From positions 18,841 to 82,840 of the forward strand of contig CAZIOS010000010.1 in NCBI GenBank assembly GCA_964540905.1: DNA of 64,000 nt, read 5' to 3'. Under the pieces are notes generated by a model, which did not search any database, was not told the DNA's origin, and worked only from the letters and a program-made list of their open reading frames with translations. Positions 57,044 to 64,000 of the stretch are shown here, one piece after another. The stretch comes from VAYN01 sp964540905. Lineage in GTDB: Bacteria; Actinomycetota; Thermoleophilia; Solirubrobacterales; 70-9. Numbering within the stretch: position 1 is the first letter of the stretch; each line of letters opens with the position of its first letter. The position numbers and the translations under genes are program-made.

Positions 57044-58168
57044 TCAGGCCGCCGCGGGCGCGGCGGCGCCGGCCAGCACCGCCTCGGCGACCCGCTCGCG
57101 GTGCCACTTGGCGTCACCGAAGATCGCCGCGTTGGCGCGGCCGCGCTTGAGGAAGAAGTGGAGGTCGTGCTCCCAGGTGAAGCCGATGCCGCCGTGGACC
57201 TGGATCGAGGCGTCGGGGACGCGCCAGCCGGCGTCGGAGGCGTAGGCCTTCGCCGTCGAGGCGGCCAGCGGCAGCGACTCCGGCTCGGCGTCGGCGGCCC
57301 AGGCGGCGCCGTAGACGGCGGAGCGGGCGTTCTCGGTCTCCAGCAGCATCTGCGCGCAGCGGTGCGAGACCGCCTGGTAGGCGCCGATCGGGCGGCCGAA
57401 CTGCTGGCGGTCTTTGGCGTAGGCGACCGCCATCTCCAGCGTCCGCTGGGCGATCCCGGTCGACTCGGCGGCGAGCGCGACGCAGATCCGGAAGAAGACT
57501 GGGTAGTAATCGGCGGCCTCGCCCGGCAGGGTGTCGGCGGCGGCGACCCGGACCCCGTCGAGGTGGAGCGAGGAGAAGCGGCGGGTGGGGTCGATCGAGG
57601 GTTCCGGCGTCACCGTCACCCCGTCGGCGCCGGCCTCGACCAGGTGGCGCCTGCCGTCGCTGCTGGCGACGACGAAGAAGTCGGCGCTGGCGGCGTCGGG
57701 GACCAGCACCTTGACGCCGTCGAGGACGACGCCGTCGTCGTCGGCCCTGGCCTCCAGCGTGAAGCCGCCCGGCGACGCCGGCGAGCCGGCGTCCCAGAGG
57801 GCGGGCGTGCCGCGGCGCTCGCCGAGGGCGAGCGGGCGCAGGTAGCGCTGGCGCTGGTCGTCGGAGCCGCAGAGGCTGAGCGCGAGGCCGACGACGGTGC
57901 TGGATAGCAGCGGCGAGGGGGCGAGCGCGTAGCCCATCTCCTCGAAGAGGATGGCCAGCTCGACGATCCCGAGCCCCTGCCCTCCCCACTCCTCCGGCAG
58001 CGCCAAGCCGGTCCAGCCGAGCTCGGCCATCTCGCCCCAGCCGGCCGGGTCGAAGCCGTCCTCGCTGGCGGCGATCTCCCGCAGCCGCTCCGATTTGAAG
58101 CGGGCGGCGAGGAAGTCGTGGGCGGTCGACTTGATCGCCTGCTGCTCGTCGGTGAGATCGAAATACAT
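57044..58168 (-). CDS. Acyl-CoA dehydrogenase
   Basis: 374 residues, MYFDLTDEQQAIKSTAHDFLAARF at the start and YAKDRQQFGRPIGAYQAVSHRCAQM in the FAD region. ESTGIAQRTLEMAV is typical of the family. It follows the other dehydrogenase gene (58179-59357) by ten bases on the same strand; the two may form a heteromeric enzyme of the FadE26/FadE27 type, which acts on steroid or branched side chains (inference). Confidence 0.9.
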   Translation of the reverse strand: MYFDLTDEQQAIKSTAHDFLAARFKSERLREIAASEDGFDPAGWGEMAELGWTGLALPEEWGGQGLGIVELAILFEEMGYALAPSPLLSSTVVGLALSLCGSDDQRQRYLRPLALGERRGTPALWDAGSPASPGGFTLEARADDDGVVLDGVKVLVPDAASADFFVVASSDGRRHLVEAGADGVTVTPEPSIDPTRRFSSLHLDGVRVAAADTLPGEAADYYPVFFRICVALAAESTGIAQRTLEMAVAYAKDRQQFGRPIGAYQAVSHRCAQMLLETENARSAVYGAAWAADAEPESLPLAASTAKAYASDAGWRVPDASIQVHGGIGFTWEHDLHFFLKRGRANAAIFGDAKWHRERVAEAVLAGAAAPAAA

Positions 58169-58178
58169 GGTCGCGGCC

Positions 58179-59357
58179 CTAGCGCAGCCTCGGCAGGCCG
58201 AGCACCCGCTCGGCGATGATGTTCTTGAGGATGTCCGTCGTCCCGCCCTCGATCGAGTTGGCGCGCGAGCGCAGGAAGCCGTACTGCCAGGCGCCGTTGT
58301 CGATCGCCTGCTCGGCGCCGCGCGCCAGCGGCGCGTAGGCGCCCTCGATCTCCAGCGCCAACTCGGTCAAGTCCTGGTTGATGTCGGCCCACTGCCACTT
58401 GCCGAGCGAGCCCTCCGGGCCGGGGATCCCCGACTGCATCGTCTTGGTCAGGCCGCGGTAGGCGTTCAGCCGCATCGTCTCGGCCTCGATGTGGAGCTGG
58501 GCGATGCGCTGGCGGAAGTAGGAGTCGTCGGCCGCGGAGCCGCCGTTGACGCGGACCTCCCGCGCCAGCTTGGCGAGGCGGCCGAGGCTGTTCTGGATCT
58601 GGGCGATGGCGCCGAAGGCGAGGCCGGCGCGCTCGTTCATCAGCGTCGTGATCGCCACCCCCCAGCCGTTGCCGACGCCGCCGACGACGTTCTCGTCGGG
58701 GATCCGCGCCTCGTCGATGAAGACCTCGTTGAACTCGCCCTCGCCGGTGATCTGGACCAGCGGCTTCGCCTCGACCCCATCCTGCTCCATGTCCATCAGG
58801 AAGTAGGTGAGGCCCTGGTGCTTGGGCGCGTCGGGGTCGGTGCGGGCGACCAGCATGCACCACTTCGCGTACTGGGCGAAGGTGGTCCAGACCTTCTGGC
58901 CGCTGACCACCCATTCGTCGCCGTCCTTGACCGCGCGGGTCTTCAGCGAGGCGAGATCGGAGCCGGACTCGGGCTCGGAGAAGCCCTGGCACCAGATCTC
59001 CTCGCCGGTCAAGATCGGCTCCAGGTAGCGCTGCTTCTGCTCGTCGCTGCCGTGGGCGATGACGACCGGGCCGCCCATCGCCAAGCCGAGCACGTTGGCG
59101 GGGCTCGGCGCCTCCTGCCGGGCCGCCTCGCCGACGAAGATCGCCTGCTCGATCATCGTCGCGCCGCGGCCGCCGTACTCCTTCGGCCAGGAGATCCCGG
59201 CCCAACCGGCGGCGTGCAGCTTCAGCTGCCACTCGCGGCGGAAGGCCATCACCTCGTCGAGCCCGGCCTCGGGCTCGGGGCCGGGGTTGTTCTCCCCGAT
59301 CCAGGCGCGAACCTCGTCGCGGAACTCCTCCTCCGATGGTGACAGCGTCAGGTCCAT
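58179..59357 (-). CDS. Acyl-CoA dehydrogenase
   Basis: 392 residues. QGFSEPESGSDLASLKTRAV and VVSGQKVWTTFAQYAKWCMLV are family signatures; RSRANSIEGGTTDILKNIIAERVLGLPR is the C-terminal end. It pairs with the 57044-58168 gene, an arrangement seen for heteromeric actinobacterial acyl-CoA dehydrogenases. It is the first gene of a probable five-gene minus-strand operon. Confidence 0.9.
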   Translation of the reverse strand: MDLTLSPSEEEFRDEVRAWIGENNPGPEPEAGLDEVMAFRREWQLKLHAAGWAGISWPKEYGGRGATMIEQAIFVGEAARQEAPSPANVLGLAMGGPVVIAHGSDEQKQRYLEPILTGEEIWCQGFSEPESGSDLASLKTRAVKDGDEWVVSGQKVWTTFAQYAKWCMLVARTDPDAPKHQGLTYFLMDMEQDGVEAKPLVQITGEGEFNEVFIDEARIPDENVVGGVGNGWGVAITTLMNERAGLAFGAIAQIQNSLGRLAKLAREVRVNGGSAADDSYFRQRIAQLHIEAETMRLNAYRGLTKTMQSGIPGPEGSLGKWQWADINQDLTELALEIEGAYAPLARGAEQAIDNGAWQYGFLRSRANSIEGGTTDILKNIIAERVLGLPRLR

Positions 59358-59420
59358 CGAGGGGGCAGCATATAGGGCGCCTGGCCACTCAGCCAGGCGC
59401 CCCGGGAAAAGCGGCTGGGC

Positions 59421-59915
59421 CTATTCCCCTTCCTGGCCGCAGACCGTGAAGCCGTATTCGCGGGCCATCTTGTTGCCTGCCGCGAACGGGCTCTTGCCTT
59501 CTTCTTCGGCTTCGAAGAGGACCGTCGGTTCTTCTTCGGCTTCTTCGACCTCGCCTTCGACGGTTTCGATGATTTCGTCGACCTGTTCTTCTTCGCCGCT
59601 GGGAGCGCCGAGGGCGCGGATGTCTTCGAGCTGGCCGGACACCGACGGCAGCAGGATGCTGGTCGCCAGTTCTTCCTGCACCGCTTTGCTCGGTTCCTTG
59701 TTTTCGCTGAGGCCGTTTTCTTTCGCGAATTCTTCGAATTCGGCTTCGTTTTCCTTTTCGGCCTTGGCGCAGATCGCGTCGCCCTGCTTGATGAATTCAG
59801 CTTTGGTCAGGGACGACGTGCTTGGTTCGCTGCTGCTACTGCTGCTGCCGCAACCGGCGGCGATGACGGCGATCGCCAGGACGCCGAACAGCACAGCGAT
59901 GAGTCGCTTGCTCAC
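59421..59915 (-). CDS. Acidic lipoprotein of unknown function
   Basis: 164 residues. Lipoprotein signal with AAGC lipobox (MSKRLIAVLFGVLAIAVIAAGC), then a Ser run and a very acidic helical domain (LTKAEFIKQGDAICAKAEKE, IIETVEGEVEEAEEEPTVLF). A second cysteine pair (DAICAK and TVCGQ) could make a disulfide. It is like many small lipoproteins of this group of actinobacteria. Function is unknown. Monocistronic. Confidence 0.8.
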   Translation of the reverse strand: MSKRLIAVLFGVLAIAVIAAGCGSSSSSSEPSTSSLTKAEFIKQGDAICAKAEKENEAEFEEFAKENGLSENKEPSKAVQEELATSILLPSVSGQLEDIRALGAPSGEEEQVDEIIETVEGEVEEAEEEPTVLFEAEEEGKSPFAAGNKMAREYGFTVCGQEGE

Positions 59916-59979
59916 TGGTTCTCCTCTGATGGACGTAACGGGGCCGCAAACCTAGCCGAGATGCGCCATTCAGCCAACC

Positions 59980-61164
<1,185 letters not shown>

Positions 61165-61188
61165 CGCCCTCTCCGTTCGCCTTGCCGA

Positions 61189-61204
61189 TTGACTGGTCAG
61201 TCAA
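61189..61204. promoter_or_regulatory. TetR-type operator between thiolase and HBDH genes
   Basis: TTGACTG-GT-CAGTCAA is a perfect 7-bp inverted repeat with 2-nt centre. Same core as 52711-52724. It lies between divergent starts and may regulate both. Confidence 0.65.
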
Positions 61205-61257
61205 CCAATTCTACGCCACGCCGCACGGCCGGCGAGAGTCCTGATAGGAACCCGGCC

Positions 61258-62069
<812 letters not shown>

Positions 62070-62079
<10 letters not shown>

Positions 62080-62432
62080 GCCAACCGCTCGTCGAAGGTG
62101 AGCAGGCGCGCTCCGCGCAGCCGCGCGATCGCCAGGACGAGGGCGTCGGGAAGACGGAGGGCGGTGTGCTGCGCGCGAAGTTCAGCGGCCCGCAGTCCGA
62201 CCTCCCGGTCGATCGGAACAATCTCCACGCTCAGGCCGTCGACAAAGGCCTCGACTCGATCGCCGTGTCCGCTCGCCAGCGGCCTCACGAGGATCTCGCT
62301 GTAGGCGCTTGCGGCCATCGAGAGCGGGGCGCCGCGAGCCGCACGCAGCTCCGTGACCGCCCGCTCGTGGTGGACGTCGCCGGAGTCCAGGAACCCGATC
62401 GCCACGCTCGCGTCGAGGACTACCGGTCCCAC
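62070..62432 (-). CDS. vapC: VapC toxin, PIN-domain ribonuclease
   Basis: 120 residues. LDASVAIGFLDSGDVHHERAV opens with the first PIN aspartate; YSEILVRPL carries the Glu; LRLPDALVLAIA and LLTFDERLA hold the last acids. All four acidic positions are present. It overlaps its antitoxin gene by 13 bases. Different from the 18060 and 63063 toxins by eye, so it is not a recent duplicate. Confidence 0.9.
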
Positions 62433-62641
62433 TCGTCCCGCAACTCGTCGAGGTAGCCCGGAGGATAGGTCAGCGGTGGGAGGCTGCCGGCGAGGCGATC
62501 GATTAGGTCGTCGAACCGTTCGACCTCGATCCGCCCCTCGCCGGCCGCTCGAACGAGGACGACGTCACCCGCTTCGAGACCAGCCTCACGCAACACCTTG
62601 ACCGGGATCGTGACCTGGTTCTTACGCGACAGTCTCGGCAT
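62420..62641 (-). CDS. vapB: AbrB/MazE-type antitoxin
   Basis: 73 residues from ATG 62641. MPRLSRKNQVTIPVKVLREAGL is the AbrB DNA-binding hairpin; the C-terminus (DLIDRLAGSLPPLTYPPGYLDEL) would bind the toxin. The upstream in-frame extension is rejected. A GCCTTTAC/GTAAAGGC palindrome follows directly upstream. Confidence 0.88.
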   Translation of the reverse strand: MPRLSRKNQVTIPVKVLREAGLEAGDVVLVRAAGEGRIEVERFDDLIDRLAGSLPPLTYPPGYLDELRDEWDR

Positions 62642-62671
62642 GCCTTTACCAATCGTATCCAAAGTAAAGGC
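62642..62671. promoter_or_regulatory. Operator palindrome of the second vapBC
   Basis: GCCTTTAC (62642-62649) and GTAAAGGC (62664-62671) are perfectly complementary, directly before the antitoxin ATG. A likely autoregulatory site. Confidence 0.6.
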
Positions 62672-62736
62672 TACGGCGGCTGGCATGCCGAACCAAGGCG
62701 CCAGCTCGCAGAAACTCTCCCCCCTGCGTGTCGCGC

Positions 62737-62979
62737 TCAGCCCGCGGCGCGGCGGTGCCTGGCACTGAGGTCCCAGACGACGTCGGCTTCGGAGACCCCC
62801 TGGCGGCGGGCGACGATCTCGACCTCCTCCCAGGGGAGCTCGGCCTCCGGCAGGTCGTCCCAGCGGGCCAGGTCGAGGGCCTCGATCGAGCCCTTCAGCG
62901 CCGGGCCGAGATGCTCCTCGGAGCGCAACAGCGCCCTCAGGACCTCGAGCTGCTTGTCGGTCAGGCGGACAACCCACAT
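62737..62979 (-). CDS. Small hypothetical protein between two TA pairs
   Basis: 80 residues from ATG 62979, which has GGAGGTACGCC before it. Helical: VVRLTDKQLEVLRALLRSEE, EALDLARWDDLPEAELPWEE, then VEIVARRQGVSEADVVWDLS. I do not recognise it. Lying between vapBC pairs, it may be an accessory or unrelated gene; the strong ribosome site supports it. Confidence 0.65.
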   Translation of the reverse strand: MWVVRLTDKQLEVLRALLRSEEHLGPALKGSIEALDLARWDDLPEAELPWEEVEIVARRQGVSEADVVWDLSARHRRAAG

Positions 62980-63062
62980 GGCGTACCTCCAACTGTCCGG
63001 GGGTGCGGGTTGCTCAGAGAAACTAGGCGCCAGGACGGACGGAACCGCTCGCCAGCCCGAGC

Positions 63063-63488
63063 TCAAGCGGCGTCCAGGAATCGCACCTCAGCACCGCAGA
63101 GTCCGTAGACCCGCTCCGCCCGGCGATCGAGGCTGACGAGCACGGCGCCGGCATCGACCGCGGCCAGGGCGATCAGGGCGTCGTAGATGGCGCCGCCGGA
63201 GCGGCCGGCGGCGCTGAGCAGGTCAAGCGCCCTGCGGTAGGCGGCCGAGGTCGCCGCGATCGTCGGCCCACCGGACAGGAACTGCTCGAGGTAGGCGACG
63301 ACCGCGCTTGGCTCGGCTCGGTAGGGGCCCGCCGGTGAGCTCAGAACCGAGTACGTCTCGGCGATCGTGTGGGCTATCAGGCCGCCGCCACCGCGGACAA
63401 CCTCGGCCAGGGAAGGCAGAACGGCTTCGTGGAAGCGGTGGCTGGGGACAAATCCTGCGATCAGCACAGAGCTGTCGGGCGCGGTCAT
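63063..63488 (-). CDS. vapC: VapC toxin, PIN-domain ribonuclease
   Basis: 141 residues. TAPDSSVLIAGFVPSHRFHEAV has the first Asp, IAETYSVLSSPAG the Glu, SGGAIYDALIALAAVDAG and VSLDRRAERVYG the remaining acids. It overlaps its antitoxin by four bases. The third VapBC pair in the window and the second within 1.7 kb. Confidence 0.9.
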   Translation of the reverse strand: MTAPDSSVLIAGFVPSHRFHEAVLPSLAEVVRGGGGLIAHTIAETYSVLSSPAGPYRAEPSAVVAYLEQFLSGGPTIAATSAAYRRALDLLSAAGRSGGAIYDALIALAAVDAGAVLVSLDRRAERVYGLCGAEVRFLDAA

Positions 63489-63727
63489 CGCCGTGCCCGC
63501 TCCAGCGCATCCCGAACCTGATCCGGGCCATGCGAGGGAAGGTCGAGGTCGGAGGTGAGGATGCCATGGGGACCGCGTTTCAGCGTCACCGGACGGGAAG
63601 CTGCCGCGATCTCGATCCGGTCGCCCGCAAGGGACAGCTCCACCTCGCCAGCGCCATCCAGCCCCAGCGCCTCGCGTGCTCCCTTGGGAATGACAATTCT
63701 TCCGGCACGATCAATGGTAATTCTCAT
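63485..63727 (-). CDS. vapB: AbrB/SpoVT-type antitoxin
   Basis: 80 residues from ATG 63727. MRITIDRAGRIVIPKGAREAL is the swapped-hairpin domain; the C-terminus PSHGPDQVRDALERARR would contact VapC. The longer frame upstream (to 63796) is rejected as it adds a low-quality N-terminus. Confidence 0.88.
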   Translation of the reverse strand: MRITIDRAGRIVIPKGAREALGLDGAGEVELSLAGDRIEIAAASRPVTLKRGPHGILTSDLDLPSHGPDQVRDALERARR

Positions 63728-63821
63728 GCCATCAATCGTACCGATGAGAGAGGAAGGCAAAGCCAAGGCGCTGAGCATGGCTGCCCAAGCTCTCAAACCG
63801 CCGTATCTCTCCCCCCTTGCC

Positions 63822-64000
63822 TTAGGTCTGGGCCGGCTGGGCCGAACCGCTGATCCGGACCGCCTCGATGCGGTTTTCGCGCACGGCCTCGACCCGGATC
63901 GTGTAGCCGTTGGACCTGATCGAGTCGCCGCGTTTGGGCAGCCGGCCGAGCTCGCCGAAGACGTAGCCGCCGACCGAGTTGTAGGCGTCGCTGTCGACCG
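63822..64000 (-). CDS. CorC/HlyC-domain protein (C-terminal end only)
   Basis: The last 59 codons of a gene running off the window edge. YNSVGGYVFGELGRLPKRG and IRVEAVRENRIEAVRIS match the CorC_HlyC transporter-associated domain found at the end of TlyC/CorC/HCC family proteins (CBS-domain membrane proteins linked to Mg2+ or ion handling). The N-terminal part is not visible. Confidence 0.85.
   Translation of the reverse strand, partial: VDSDAYNSVGGYVFGELGRLPKRGDSIRSNGYTIRVEAVRENRIEAVRISGSAQPAQT

Overview
The window is a 64 kb stretch of a very GC-rich, gene-dense bacterial chromosome. Gene content points to an actinobacterium, most likely class Thermoleophilia (order Solirubrobacterales or a neighbour). 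The reasons are a SUF Fe-S system with SufU and a Rieske protein, a wax-ester synthase/DGAT, a MarP-like protease, an F420-type (LLM) oxidoreductase, many acyl-CoA dehydrogenases, the CPSPAMVVAVIALVVALAG-type secreted protein, and frequent GTG/TTG starts. The placement is inferred from family content; no rRNA or tRNA gene was found to confirm it.

Layout. 1-5500: SUF Fe-S cluster assembly genes (sufC end, sufS, a divergent secreted protein, sufU, Rieske, sufB, sufD). 5.5-13.6 kb: membrane and cupredoxin-like proteins, a cysteine-less DipZ-like thioredoxin, ispH, WS/DGAT, fxsA and an amino-acid permease with a C-terminal USP-like domain; several long perfect or near-perfect palindromes lie at gene ends. 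13.6-17.8 kb: an accessory-looking island of visibly lower GC, with two secreted proteins, a minus-strand operon of two paralogues (one frameshifted) around an SSB-like OB-fold protein, and an ArsR-type regulator bracketed by two 19-codon ORFs of similar sequence. 17.8-30.9 kb: VapBC, sufT, GNAT, HAD, a secreted protein, the addB-addA recombination nuclease pair and exonuclease VII. 30.9-36.4 kb: HxlR regulator, MarP-like protease, a penicillin-binding protein, lipoprotein, SRPBCC, an FHA protein whose only plausible start is ATC, and a coiled-coil protein. 36.4-36.9 kb: two inverted copies of a structured element, each 13 nt after a stop codon. 36.9-48.5 kb: gltB, small enzymes, then the lysA-hom-thrC-thrB operon. 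48.5-55.7 kb: M23 peptidase, CDF transporter, acyl-CoA dehydrogenase, CWB2-like protein, metallo-hydrolase. 55.7-62.1 kb: a fatty-acid degradation region (ATL, LLM oxidoreductase, two acyl-CoA dehydrogenases, thiolase, 3-hydroxyacyl-CoA dehydrogenase) with shared TetR-type palindromes. 62-64 kb: two further VapBC pairs and the end of a CorC/HlyC protein.

Regulatory style. Many genes have a TANNNT hexamer 6-9 nt before the start codon and no Shine-Dalgarno sequence, which suggests leaderless transcripts; others carry strong AAGGAGG-type sites. The most unusual features are the twin structured 3' elements (36451-36901), the regulator/micropeptide locus (16819-17759), the OB-fold/paralogue operon (15186-16445) and the ATC-initiated FHA gene (35393-35965).
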